Assembly: GCA_035524955.1 (NCBI GenBank)
Contig: DATLFG010000006.1
Coordinates: 80,997 to 144,996 of the forward strand
Direction of reading: 5' to 3'
Length of the DNA: 64,000 bases
Source: CAMLFJ01 sp035524955
Lineage (GTDB): Bacteria; Methylomirabilota; Methylomirabilia; Rokubacteriales; CSP1-6
Of this stretch, positions 45,911-53,965 are shown one piece after another. Every line of letters starts with the position of its first letter. Within the stretch, counting starts at the first letter, position 1. A model generated the notes under the pieces. It searched no databases, had not been told where the DNA came from, and saw only the letters and a program-made list of their open reading frames with translations. The position numbers and the translations under genes were made by a program.

Positions 45911-47464
45911 TCATGGCTGGACCCGGTAGTTGCGCATCATCCCCAGGTCTTCGTGCTCGAGGATATGGCAGTGGTAGAGGTACAGGCCGGCGTGGTCCGT
46001 GAAGCGCATGAGCACGCGCACCCGCTCTCCCGGCATGACGATCACGACATCCTTCCAGCCTTCGTCGACCAGTCCCGCCCGCATGGTGTCGTAGACGGAT
46101 GCGAGGCCCCGACCCGGCAGACGCTCGATCACCCGGAACTGCAGGTTGTGCACATGCATGGGGTGGGACATGGGGCCGGCGTTGGAGAACTCCCACACCT
46201 CGGTGGTGCCGAGCTTGACGATCTCGTCGTGAGCCACCGCTGTCATGTCGAACGTGCGGCCGTTCAGGGCCACCCGCCCCCGGCCCATCTCCAAGCGTAT
46301 GACGCGGGGCGCGTTGCGATTCGCCGCCTCCTCGATGCGTGGCCAGGGAATGCTGGACAGCCTGGATGGGAGGGCGCGGGCGGCTGCCGGGACCCGGTCC
46401 ACCCGCACGCTCAGCACGTCGAAGGCGGCGCCATTCGCGAGCGCGCCGCTTCCGCGCATGCCCGGACCCATGCCCGACCCCATCATCCCCATCATGCCGC
46501 CGCTGAACGGCAGGCTGCGCAACACGCGCTCGGCACCGGGGTTCTCGCGACTGAGATCCAGCCACAGCTCGACGCGCTCGGCCGGCGCCAGCATCACGTA
46601 GGGCTTGTCGATCGGCCGCTCCAGCAGGCCGCCGTCCGCCCCGATCACGGTCAGCGGGCGGCCGTCGCCCCAGGCGAGCTTGTAAAGGCGCGAGTTCGAG
46701 GCGTTCAGCAGGCGGACCCGGTAGGCGGTGGCGGCCACGCGCTCGACATGATCGGGGCGCCCGTTGACGAGGATCCGATCGCCGGTAACACCCATCATCA
46801 GATCCATCCGGTTGTTCGCATAGACAAGCTGGTTGGCCGCATCGAAGCGCCGATCCTGAAGGACCCAGGCGAGCTCGAACTCGCCCGTTGGCAAGCCGAG
46901 CTGCGCGTCGTCGTCCTCGACGATGAACAGTCCGACAAGCCCACGGTAGACCTGACCGCCGGTACGCCCATGCGGATGGGGGTGGAACCAGTACATACCG
47001 GCCCGGTTGGCGACGACGAACTCGTAGACATAGCGCTGGCCGGGCGCGATCGCATACATTGGATGGCCGTCCATCCTCTGCACGATGTGCAGCCCGTGCC
47101 AATGCACGATCGATTCCTCCGGCAACTCATTCCGGAAGAAGATGCGCAGCCGCTGCCGCTGGCGTACCCGGATCACCGGCAACGAACTTCCCGGCAGCGT
47201 CGTCAGTGCCTGCGGGTCGCCCTTGAGCACCTTGCCCGTGAACTGCCAGAGGCGTGTCGGCGCACCAGGGAGCAACTGCGCGGTGCTCTGGGCCGCGGTC
47301 AGCTCCAGCTCCACGTCCGGGTTGAACGCCGCGCTCGGCTCCGGCGAGAGACTCTTGCCAGAGCTGGAGATACTGGCCGCGCCCCAGGCGTCGAATGCCG
47401 TAAGCGCCGCACCGCCTGCGGCGAGGCCGATAAAACGACGCCGGTTGCAGGTGGTCTCATTCAT
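45911..47464 (-). CDS. Tat-exported multicopper oxidase (CueO/laccase-like)
   Basis: This 517-residue periplasmic oxidase starts with a twin-arginine signal (CNRRRFIGLAAGGAALTAF). All four copper-ligand blocks are present: HWHG, HPHPHG, HPMHVHNLQF and HCHILEHEDLGMM, which supply the type 1 site and the trinuclear cluster. A Met-rich loop (GGMMGMMGSGMGPGMRGSG) recalls the Cu(I)-binding insert of CueO, favouring cuprous oxidase or copper tolerance. ATG 47464 has GGAGGTC upstream. A promoter and a Crp/Fnr-like palindrome precede it (47541-47582). Confidence 0.92.
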   Translation of the reverse strand: MNETTCNRRRFIGLAAGGAALTAFDAWGAASISSSGKSLSPEPSAAFNPDVELELTAAQSTAQLLPGAPTRLWQFTGKVLKGDPQALTTLPGSSLPVIRVRQRQRLRIFFRNELPEESIVHWHGLHIVQRMDGHPMYAIAPGQRYVYEFVVANRAGMYWFHPHPHGRTGGQVYRGLVGLFIVEDDDAQLGLPTGEFELAWVLQDRRFDAANQLVYANNRMDLMMGVTGDRILVNGRPDHVERVAATAYRVRLLNASNSRLYKLAWGDGRPLTVIGADGGLLERPIDKPYVMLAPAERVELWLDLSRENPGAERVLRSLPFSGGMMGMMGSGMGPGMRGSGALANGAAFDVLSVRVDRVPAAARALPSRLSSIPWPRIEEAANRNAPRVIRLEMGRGRVALNGRTFDMTAVAHDEIVKLGTTEVWEFSNAGPMSHPMHVHNLQFRVIERLPGRGLASVYDTMRAGLVDEGWKDVVIVMPGERVRVLMRFTDHAGLYLYHCHILEHEDLGMMRNYRVQP

Positions 47465-47540
47465 GGCTGCGAAGACCTCCTCGATTGCCGGTGCCGAGCC
47501 GCGGCCGAAGTCGGCGAGCGCGCGCACGCGCACCGACCTG

Positions 47541-47582
47541 AGTATAGAGCGCGCGGGGCCTCGCAATCTATGACCTAAGTCA
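47541..47582 (-). promoter_or_regulatory. Multicopper oxidase promoter with Crp/Fnr-type site
   Basis: On the minus strand a -10 TATACT occupies 47546-47541. A palindrome TGAC-N4-GTCA (47571-47582) is centred about 42 bp upstream of the expected start point, the class II position used by Fnr/Dnr-type activators. The -35 region is poor, as expected for an activated promoter. Confidence 0.5.
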
Positions 47583-47636
47583 CATCGCGACCTTGCGGCC
47601 CGGGCACCCACCAGTGACGCGCGAGGAGGCATCGCC

Positions 47637-47729
47637 ATGGACAAGGAGCATCAGGGCTTGCATGACTTCGCCCTGATCATTCCACCACACTCCGGCGCCC
47701 GAGGCCGTCGGGGAGCATCCCTGACCTGA
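47637..47729 (+). CDS. Possible 30-residue small ORF
   Basis: ATG 47637 has a strong GAGGAGG site six bases upstream and the frame runs 30 codons (MDKEHQGLHDFALIIPPHSG, then a basic tail). It lies in the 311-bp gap between the multicopper oxidase and RidA genes, on the opposite strand. No family is recognised. It could be a remnant or a small protein; only the good initiation signal argues for it. Confidence 0.2.
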   Translation: MDKEHQGLHDFALIIPPHSGARGRRGASLT

Positions 47730-47775
47730 TCGTGCTTCACCTGGCTCGAGTACCGGCAACACCGAGGATATCCGC

Positions 47776-48168
47776 CTACAGGATGGCGATCGCCTCGATC
47801 TCAATCAGGTAGTCGGGGTGCGACAGCGAGCTGACCTCGACCATCGTCGAGGCCGGCCCCCGCGGGCCGAAGAACTCATCGCGGACGACCCGGAAATCCA
47901 TGCGGCGACGGACATCGGTCACATAGGTGGTGATCTTGACCACGTTGTCGAGCGTCCCACCGGCGTGCTCGACGAGCGCCTTCACCGCGCCGAACACTTG
48001 GCGGGCCTGTCCCATGAAGTTGCCGATGTGGTTGACGGTGCCGTCAGGGGCGTAGGGCACCTGGCCGGCGAGAAAGAGGATGGTCTGCGCGCCGGTGACC
48101 TTGATGGCCTGGCTGTAGCTCGGCGTGTCATATACACCGGGGGCGCAGTATTTCTCGATGGTGGCCAT
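47776..48168 (-). CDS. RidA-family protein (YjgF/YER057c/UK114)
   Basis: This 130-residue trimeric protein of the RidA superfamily, whose archetype deaminates reactive enamine/imine intermediates, has TILFLAGQVPYAPDGTVNHI and the C-terminal IEIEAIAIL block. The substrate-binding arginine seems replaced within GPRGPASTMVEVSSL, where RPA...R is usual, so it may belong to a Rid subgroup without classical imine deaminase activity. ATG 48168 has GAGGAG upstream. It is monocistronic. Confidence 0.85.
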   Translation of the reverse strand: MATIEKYCAPGVYDTPSYSQAIKVTGAQTILFLAGQVPYAPDGTVNHIGNFMGQARQVFGAVKALVEHAGGTLDNVVKITTYVTDVRRRMDFRVVRDEFFGPRGPASTMVEVSSLSHPDYLIEIEAIAIL

Positions 48169-48331
48169 GTCGTCTCCTCGTAATGGTGGTTGCCTGCGAG
48201 ATGCGTCCGTGGTGGGCGGATTGACTTGAACTCTCCTCGGACCGAATCATACGTGGCTATCCGGCCTGATCCGGAAGCACGACTGGCGGGGACCATAGTC
48301 GGTTGCCGGCACAAGACGCGACACTCAGGAC

Positions 48332-48847
48332 TCAGGCAATGTCGATCTCCGTGCTGGACGGGATGGCCCTGCGCACCGCATCGCCTACCGGTGAATGCGA
48401 TTCCGCCCACTCGACTATTTGACGAAGCTGTTCGGGTGAGACGCCGTCGGCAGCGATACGTATGTGAACGCGCATGCTGAGGGGCCCCGGAGGAACGGTA
48501 TCCCCAGTTCCAAGCAATCCCCGATTGTCCGAGTAGCTGTCTACGGTAACTTCCAATCTTGTAAGGACAACGCCAAGCTGCGCGGCGCGCATCGCGATGA
48601 CGGTTGCGTCGCAGTTTGCGAGTGCGGCGCGCAAGAACCAGCCTGGTGTTGGCGCCGCGCCAGCACCCCCTATGCCTTTGGGCATGTCGGTAATCAGGAC
48701 TGCCCCGTTTGGGCCCTCGGCTTTGCACCGAAGTCCTCCCTGGATGACGGCGACAGCGGCCTTGTCTGCAGATAGAGCCCGTTCCGGATGGTCGGAGTAG
48801 AGCTTGATGACGCCTTCGATCGACTGGCGAATCTGAGTAGTGGTCAT
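48332..48847 (-). CDS. OsmC-family protein
   Basis: This 171-residue protein has the OsmC/Ohr fold, whose members reduce organic hydroperoxides with a cysteine pair. The first cysteine is present at Cys79 in AALANCDATVIAMRAAQLGV. The second, normally in an HxxCPV context, is Ser152 in ESHSPVGDAV. A single-cysteine OsmC would need another resolving thiol or have a non-peroxidase role. ATG 48847 has GAGAGGATC upstream. Confidence 0.82.
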   Translation of the reverse strand: MTTTQIRQSIEGVIKLYSDHPERALSADKAAVAVIQGGLRCKAEGPNGAVLITDMPKGIGGAGAAPTPGWFLRAALANCDATVIAMRAAQLGVVLTRLEVTVDSYSDNRGLLGTGDTVPPGPLSMRVHIRIAADGVSPEQLRQIVEWAESHSPVGDAVRRAIPSSTEIDIA

Positions 48848-49414
48848 GAGGATCCTCTCCCGCGAAGGGTCATGGTGTCGTGCCCAAGCGGTTCGCGGCA
48901 GCGGACAGCTGGACCGTTCGCAGCCGGATAGTTGGCGTGCGCTACCCAGTGTATGCTCGCATCATCTCGTAGAGATCCAGCTTCTCGATCTCCTTACCAC
49001 GGGCCGCGGCGCGTCCAGCCCGCCGACCTCGCCGCCCGCTGAGAGTCCTCAGTGGCCTCGAGGGATTTCGGTAGGTTGGCGACGCAAGCCCGGGCAGCAG
49101 CCTCCGATGACCTGCGTGCAATTGCGCCCTAGAACGAGCAGGTGGCCGATCATTTGTTCTGCCACTGGCCGGACAGCTTTAGGTAAGCTGGTGATCCGGG
49201 ACGGGGTGTGGCGAGGCGGGGTCAGGCGTGGCGGGGCAGGGCAAGGGGGCTCGGCGGAGAACGCCGAGCCCCATGCCATTTCTCCAGCGCACATCAAGGG
49301 GGCCACGATGGACCGAGTGATTCGGATAGCTCTCGATAGAGTGTTGCCGGGTCCGATATCTTTGCGAGAGGATCCTCGGGTCGACGCGGCGGCGCCCCGG
49401 ACCGCGGTGCCGTC
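48848..49414. other. Intergenic with hairpin; no certain gene
   Basis: This 567-bp gap holds a short minus-strand fragment near 48960-49005 (KEIEKLDLYEMMRAYTG then stop) that looks like the end of a lost gene. It also holds a 36-codon plus-strand frame from ATG 49308 with AAGGGGG upstream that overlaps the fabG start and may be a leader peptide, and the hairpin at 49246-49272. Nothing else is recognised. Confidence 0.45.
49246..49272 (+). terminator. Perfect 11-bp hairpin upstream of fabG
   Basis: GGGGCTCGGCG-gagaa-CGCCGAGCCCC forms an uninterrupted 11-bp stem with a 5-nt loop, followed by ATGCCATTTCTCC rather than a T tract. It may be an insulating terminator for upstream transcription or a leader attenuator for the fabG-led gene set. 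Confidence 0.5.
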
Positions 49415-50158
49415 GTGACGAGCCTCGGCGGGAAAGTGGCGCTCGTAACCGGCGCCTCACGCGGCATCGGCCACGCGTGTGCGATCAAGCTGGGAGCGCA
49501 GGGGGCCCGGATCGCCGTCAACTACAACAGGAGCGCCGCCGCGGCTGATGACGTCGTCGCGCGCATCAAGGCAGGCGGCGGCGAGGCCACCGCCGTGCAA
49601 GGCGACGTGAGCGACTTCGCCACCGCGCAGGCCGTCGTCCAGACCGCCATCGCCGCCTACGGTCGGCTCGACATCCTCGTCAACAACGCCGGAACGACCC
49701 GCGACGGCCTGCTCGCGACGATGAAGGAAGAGGACTTCGACGTCATCATCCAGCAGAACCTCAAGAGCGTGTTCAACTGCAGTCGCGCCGTCCTCCGCCA
49801 GATGCTGAAGCAGCGATACGGCCGCATCGTCAACATCACCTCGCTCGCGGGAATAATCGGCGGCGCCGGCCAGACGAACTACGCGGCCGCAAAGGCCGGG
49901 ATCATCGGCTTCACGAAGGCGATGGCGAAGGAATACGGCGGGAAGAATATCGCCGTCAACGCCGTCGCGCCGGGCTACATCCCCACCGACCTGACGGGCG
50001 GTCTGCCGCCGGAGATCACGGAGAGCATCATCAAGCTGACGGCATGCGGTCGGGCGGGGACCCCGGAAGAGGTGGCCAACGCCGTGGCGTTCCTCGCATC
50101 CGACGAAGCCAGCTACATCACGGGGCAGGTCCTGGCCGTCGACGGCGGCGTGGCGTAG
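49415..50158 (+). CDS. fabG: 3-oxoacyl-ACP reductase-like SDR (FabG type)
   Basis: This 247-residue SDR is closest in pattern to FabG, which reduces 3-oxoacyl-ACP with NADPH. It has TGASRGIGHACA, ILVNNAGTTRDGLL, the catalytic Ser in NITSLAGIIG, the Tyr-x3-Lys pair in TNYAAAKAGIIGF, and the closing GQVLAVDGGVA. It starts at GTG 49415. It heads a co-directional set that includes an acyltransferase, an acyl carrier protein and a methyltransferase, so it probably serves a dedicated acyl chain rather than bulk fatty-acid synthesis. Confidence 0.9.
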   Translation: MTSLGGKVALVTGASRGIGHACAIKLGAQGARIAVNYNRSAAAADDVVARIKAGGGEATAVQGDVSDFATAQAVVQTAIAAYGRLDILVNNAGTTRDGLLATMKEEDFDVIIQQNLKSVFNCSRAVLRQMLKQRYGRIVNITSLAGIIGGAGQTNYAAAKAGIIGFTKAMAKEYGGKNIAVNAVAPGYIPTDLTGGLPPEITESIIKLTACGRAGTPEEVANAVAFLASDEASYITGQVLAVDGGVA

Positions 50159-50227
50159 CGCCGGCACTGCTTGGGGGTCGCCTTCCTACGAGTACTCAGG
50201 GCTAGTCGCGGTAGAATCGGGCCCGCG

Positions 50228-50947
50228 ATGCCCACCCGCCTCGCCGTCGGTCTCAGCCGTCCGCATCCGGGCCCTGCCCTCAGGTTCGGGGTGGACACGT
50301 TCGCGTTTCGGAACGACAGCCGGATCCACCACCGGGGAAAGCCCGACCTCTACGCCAGCTGGTGCTTCGTGCTGGGACGGGCCGTCGTCCAGTTCCGGCG
50401 CTTCGCACACTTCGAGCCCGGTGCCCCGCGCCTCGCGGCGGCGGAGTACACCGCGCTGGTTCGGCGCATCACACGCCGCGCCCCCTGGCGCGCGCCGTTA
50501 CCGTTGGCCGAGCGGGTCGTCCTCCCCGGGTTTGGGTCGCTGCATGAGCTCACGCGGGAGGCAGAGGCCGCGGTGAAGGCGGGGCTCCCGAGGCGGTTCT
50601 GGACCCTCGTGCACTGGACGAACTGGCGTATGATCTTCCCGCTCCCACGCGCTCAGCAGGAGCGCGTCGCGGCGGAGATCGTCGCCGAGCTCCAGGCCGG
50701 GCGACCGGTGCAGCTGCTGATCACAGACTTCCCTCGTATCCGCCTCAACCACTCGGTCCTCGTTTTCGATTTCCGTGCGAGCGATCCGGATGCGGTGGAC
50801 TTCAGCGTCTATGACCCGAACGACCCGACCGTGCCCGGGGTGATCCGCTTCGACCGCCTGGACCGCCGGTACCGTCCTGCACCCCTCTGCGGAGTGAATG
50901 TGCCTCACTTCAGGGCATTTCGAATGTACTGCTCGCCGTTGCTGTAG
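50228..50947 (+). CDS. Putative Cys-His-Asn enzyme of the acyl cluster
   Basis: This 239-residue cytoplasmic protein has no confident family. The order and context of Cys46 (YASWCFVLGRAV), His175 (IRLNHSVLVFDF) and Asp196/Asn198 (FSVYDPNDPTVPG) resemble the Cys-His-Asn/Asp arrangement of papain-like or C39-like folds, in which Asn-His-x-Val and YDPN blocks are common. The middle part FWTLVHWTNWRMIFPLPR is Trp-rich. ATG 50228 was chosen because the upstream frame is Arg-rich. It lies 69 bp after fabG and before the acyltransferase gene. A peptidase, acyltransferase or thioesterase-like activity is possible; none is shown. Confidence 0.55.
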   Translation: MPTRLAVGLSRPHPGPALRFGVDTFAFRNDSRIHHRGKPDLYASWCFVLGRAVVQFRRFAHFEPGAPRLAAAEYTALVRRITRRAPWRAPLPLAERVVLPGFGSLHELTREAEAAVKAGLPRRFWTLVHWTNWRMIFPLPRAQQERVAAEIVAELQAGRPVQLLITDFPRIRLNHSVLVFDFRASDPDAVDFSVYDPNDPTVPGVIRFDRLDRRYRPAPLCGVNVPHFRAFRMYCSPLL

Positions 50948-51020
50948 AGAAGGGTGTGTCAGGGCACGAGCCACGGGCTATCCGGCGCACGAAAGCTCGA
51001 TTGAGCCCTCTACGCGGATC

Positions 51021-51941
51021 ATGCTAGCCTTGCGCGTGGCTGTACGAATGACGTCGAGTATCGATGGAGCAGGGCCGCACTGGTACTCGCACCCCTACAA
51101 TCGCCCGAATTTCTATCGGCTCGCGGCGGCGTTGACCTGGGTGCCACGCCGGTTGCGGCTTGCACTCGCCCGGCATATTGGGCGTCTCGCCCCGTCGCTC
51201 ATGCCAACCGAGCGGGACGCAATCCAGAAAGCCATGACGCGCTTCACCGGTGTCACCGGGTCCCAGCTGGACACGCTCACGGTTCGCGTCTTTACTGATT
51301 TCGCCATGTGCTTCAGTGATTTGGTCTCGACAAACCGACAGCCCGCGGCGCGTCGCACCTCCCATGTCGGCAACGTGGAGGGCCTCGAACGCCTAGCCAG
51401 CCTGTCGGGGGGACTCATCTCGCTGACTGCCCACGTGGGCAACTGGGAGCTGGCCGGGCGGCTCCTCGCCGGAAGGAGTGCCCGGCCGACGCACGTGGTC
51501 GTCGCTCCAGACGAGGCGCGGGAGTTGCAGCGCTGGGTGCGGCGGGATGGCGAGGGGGTGCGCTTCGTCTCGCGCTCGCGTCCTACCGTGTCGTTGGAAC
51601 TGCTCGCCGCACTCCGACGCGGCGAGGTGGTGGGCATGCAAGGGGACCGGGCGCTCGGTACCAAGGGAGACGTTGAGGTTCCCTTCTTTGGGCGACCGGC
51701 ACGGTTCCCGCTCGGGCCGTTCCTGCTGTCCAGCGGGGTCGGGGTTCCACTCTTGCCGGCCTTCTGCCTCCTGGACGCGCAGTATCGATACGTGGTGAAA
51801 ATAGCCGAGCCGTTCACCGCCGTGCGCGGCGAGGAGGAGGCCGCCGCGCGCACCTGGGTGGCCGCCCTCGAGGCCATCGTGCGAGAGTATCCGACACAGT
51901 GGTTCAATTTCTTTGACATCTGGGAGCCGTTCGACCAGTAG
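51021..51941 (+). CDS. LpxL/HtrB-like acyltransferase
   Basis: This is a 306-residue protein of the lipid A biosynthesis acyltransferase family (PF03279), which moves acyl chains from ACP to a lipid. The catalytic HxxxxE motif is at His138-Glu143 in TAHVGNWELAG. QGDRALGTKGDVEVPFFGRP follows, as in LpxL and LpxM, and the C-terminus has the usual WFNFFDIWEPF. An N-terminal hydrophobic anchor is weak. The start is uncertain: ATG 51021 or ATG 51048, neither with a strong site. Because an acyl carrier protein gene follows 31 bp later, the donor is probably that ACP. Confidence 0.85.
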   Translation: MLALRVAVRMTSSIDGAGPHWYSHPYNRPNFYRLAAALTWVPRRLRLALARHIGRLAPSLMPTERDAIQKAMTRFTGVTGSQLDTLTVRVFTDFAMCFSDLVSTNRQPAARRTSHVGNVEGLERLASLSGGLISLTAHVGNWELAGRLLAGRSARPTHVVVAPDEARELQRWVRRDGEGVRFVSRSRPTVSLELLAALRRGEVVGMQGDRALGTKGDVEVPFFGRPARFPLGPFLLSSGVGVPLLPAFCLLDAQYRYVVKIAEPFTAVRGEEEAAARTWVAALEAIVREYPTQWFNFFDIWEPFDQ

Positions 51942-51972
51942 GATGCTGCCACTGTCGTCCAGGGGAGTTGGG

Positions 51973-52248
51973 ATGGAGATCGACAAGGTGCTCGAGGAGC
52001 TCAAGGGCATCATGGTGGAGCGGCTCAAGTTCGAGCCGAGCCGTCTCCCCGACCTTTCCCTGGCCACCGTGCTACCCAAGGACCTGGAGGGATCGCTCGG
52101 CCTTGATTCGCTCGACTTCATCGAGCTGTCGATTGGCATCGAGGAGCGCTTTGGGTTCGTGATCGATGAGGCGCAAGATCTGGCTGCGCACTTCCAGTCG
52201 CTAGGCGCGTTGGTCGAATACATCAGATCGCGCCTGGCCGATCGCTGA
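51973..52248 (+). CDS. Acyl carrier protein
   Basis: This 91-residue four-helix carrier has the phosphopantetheine attachment Ser46 in LGLDSLDFIEL. It is longer at the N-terminus than housekeeping AcpP and lacks its strongly acidic helix II composition, which points to a specialised carrier. ATG 51973 has GGGGAGTTGGG upstream. It is flanked by an LpxL-like acyltransferase and a methyltransferase, its probable partners. Confidence 0.9.
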   Translation: MEIDKVLEELKGIMVERLKFEPSRLPDLSLATVLPKDLEGSLGLDSLDFIELSIGIEERFGFVIDEAQDLAAHFQSLGALVEYIRSRLADR

Positions 52249-52259
52249 CAACGGAAGTC

Positions 52260-53519
52260 ATGCCGGCGCCGCCCGACGACCGATCTGCAAGATCCATGGA
52301 TGAGGTCAGGGCCACGCAAGCGATCAGTGGCATAGGACACGTCAAAGCCAAAGCCGAAGCGGACGCCGCGTTGCTCCGGGAGATGCTCCCTCCGTATCTC
52401 CTGCATGTAATCGACGCCTCGTTCCTCCGGTCGCACCTCCTGTACGACGAGTTCGTCTACCGCTTGGTACTCAAGGTCATCCGCGAGACGGGGCTTGAGT
52501 CGGCGATCCAGGAGGGGGGCAGCGCAGAGGCGATTGCCGCACGGGAGCGACTCGAGGTCGGCCAAGCCGTCGTGCCACTCGACTGGATGCTGCGGCTATT
52601 GGCCGCGCGTGGGGTACTGGAGGAGCTCCGCGGCGAAGAGTTCCGTGCGCGTGGCCCCTTGCCGACGGCAGATCCTGTCGCCGTGCGCGATGAGCAGCTC
52701 CAACACGATCCATCGTGGATGCCTTCCTATGTCCTCGCGGAGACGGTCGCACAGGACTATCCCGCGTTCCTGCGGGGAGCCGTCGCCGGTGAGGAGGTGT
52801 TGTTCTCGCCGCGGCGGCTTCGGCTCTGGGTCGACTACTTCTCGAACCAGAACGGCTTGTACGCCGTGAACAACAAGGTTGGAGCGGCGGCAGTCGAGCA
52901 GTGGCTCCCGCTGGACAGTGGAGTGCTTGTTGAACTCGGAGGAGGGTTAGGAAGCGGTGCTCTCGCGGTGCTGGAGCGCCTGGGGGCGGCGGGCCGGCTC
53001 GGGGCGATCCAAGAGTATCGGTTCACCGAGCTGGTGCCCGCGTTCCTCAGGCGCGGTGAGCAGGCTTTACGGGCGCATCGGCCTGAAAGCGTGCCCATGA
53101 GATTCGACGCCCTGGATATGAATCGCCCGTTCGAGGCGCAGGGTATCGCACCGTCCAGCGTCACCGCGGTCTATGCGGTGAACACGCTCCACGTGGCACA
53201 TGATCTTGATTTCACGCTGGGCCAGATCCTGCGTACGCTGCGTCCAGGCGGATGGTTGATCATATCCGAGTGCGTACGTCCGTACCCGCGCCAGGCCATC
53301 TATGCGGAGTTCATTTTCAATCTGATCCAGACATTCCGGTCTCCGCGCCTGCACCCGGTCTACCGCCCCAACGGTGGATTTCTCACCCCCGACCAGTGGA
53401 AGGGGGCCATCGAGGCCGCTGGGTTCGCGGACACGCGCTTCGTCCCGGATGTCATGCGGATCCGGCGGCAGGTTCCCGATTTCTTTGTCGGTGCGATCGG
53501 CGCGATCCGCCCGAACTGA
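52260..53519 (+). CDS. SAM-dependent methyltransferase of the acyl cluster
   Basis: This 419-residue protein has an N-terminal helical domain of about 200 residues and a C-terminal class I methyltransferase domain. The SAM-binding motif is VLVELGGGLGSGALAVLERL. Then AVYAVNTLHVAHDLDFTLGQ and LRPGGWLIISECVRP match the layout of methyltransferases associated with polyketide or fatty-acyl carriers. It starts 12 bp after the ACP gene, so the two are co-transcribed. The acceptor may be a carrier-bound acyl chain; this is inference. A hairpin at 53599-53621 follows. Confidence 0.85.
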   Translation: MPAPPDDRSARSMDEVRATQAISGIGHVKAKAEADAALLREMLPPYLLHVIDASFLRSHLLYDEFVYRLVLKVIRETGLESAIQEGGSAEAIAARERLEVGQAVVPLDWMLRLLAARGVLEELRGEEFRARGPLPTADPVAVRDEQLQHDPSWMPSYVLAETVAQDYPAFLRGAVAGEEVLFSPRRLRLWVDYFSNQNGLYAVNNKVGAAAVEQWLPLDSGVLVELGGGLGSGALAVLERLGAAGRLGAIQEYRFTELVPAFLRRGEQALRAHRPESVPMRFDALDMNRPFEAQGIAPSSVTAVYAVNTLHVAHDLDFTLGQILRTLRPGGWLIISECVRPYPRQAIYAEFIFNLIQTFRSPRLHPVYRPNGGFLTPDQWKGAIEAAGFADTRFVPDVMRIRRQVPDFFVGAIGAIRPN

Positions 53520-53938
53520 GCTGGGGGCATCGCCGGCGCTGTGCCGTCGGCTCCTGGGGCGGCCCGCGTCCGGGTCTGGCGGGTTACGTCACGATGACGG
53601 GCGCCCACGGACGGGGCGCCCGCCGCCAGAGGCTTCATCCCATCTACCCTCCTGCATGGCGATGATCAGGAGCGCGGTGGTGCGGGGATCGCCGTGTCCG
53701 CCCTCCCGACGCCGGCCGTGCGAGCCGTTCCTCGTCCCGCTCGGCGACGCCGAGATTCGCCTCGAGTTGCACTGCGACTGGATCGATACGCGCACAGCTA
53801 AGCACTGGACGCCCAGGGAGGCCGCTGCCGGCCAAGCGGGTCGCCAGGCGGCGAGGGCCCGCAGAATGGCCTATATGTGCAACTATAACGCATCTAAGAT
53901 GCTAGATAGTTAAGGGGTGTTGACTCGGGTAGCCTGGT
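53520..53938. other. Intergenic; AT-richer at the right end
   Basis: This holds the hairpin at 53599-53621, an 85-codon frame from ATG 53656 without family or ribosome-binding site, and then an AT-rich stretch (about 53880-53965) with palindromes that belong to the HipA-type gene. Confidence 0.45.
53599..53621 (+). terminator. Hairpin after the acyl cluster
   Basis: GGGCGCCC-acggacg-GGGCGCCC (8-bp stem, 7-nt loop) lies 80 bp after the methyltransferase stop. There is no T tract. Confidence 0.4.
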
Positions 53939-53965
53939 ATGCTAACTTTCACGCATCTTACATGC
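53890..53965. promoter_or_regulatory. Paired palindromes and promoter of the HipA-type gene
   Basis: A perfect palindrome GCATCT-a-AGATGC lies at 53890-53902, and a one-mismatch copy GCATCT-t-ACATGC at 53953-53965. Between them are a -35-like TTGACT (53920-53925) and, 17 bp on, a -10-like TAACTT (53943-53948). Two operators around a promoter is the usual autoregulation layout of toxin-antitoxin genes. Confidence 0.5.

Noticed and set aside
53656..53913. An 85-codon plus-strand ORF before the HipA-type gene
   Set aside because: It has no ribosome-binding site and no recognisable motif, and its C-terminus lies inside the AT-rich palindromic region; it was considered as a HipB-like antitoxin but lacks any helix-turn-helix pattern.
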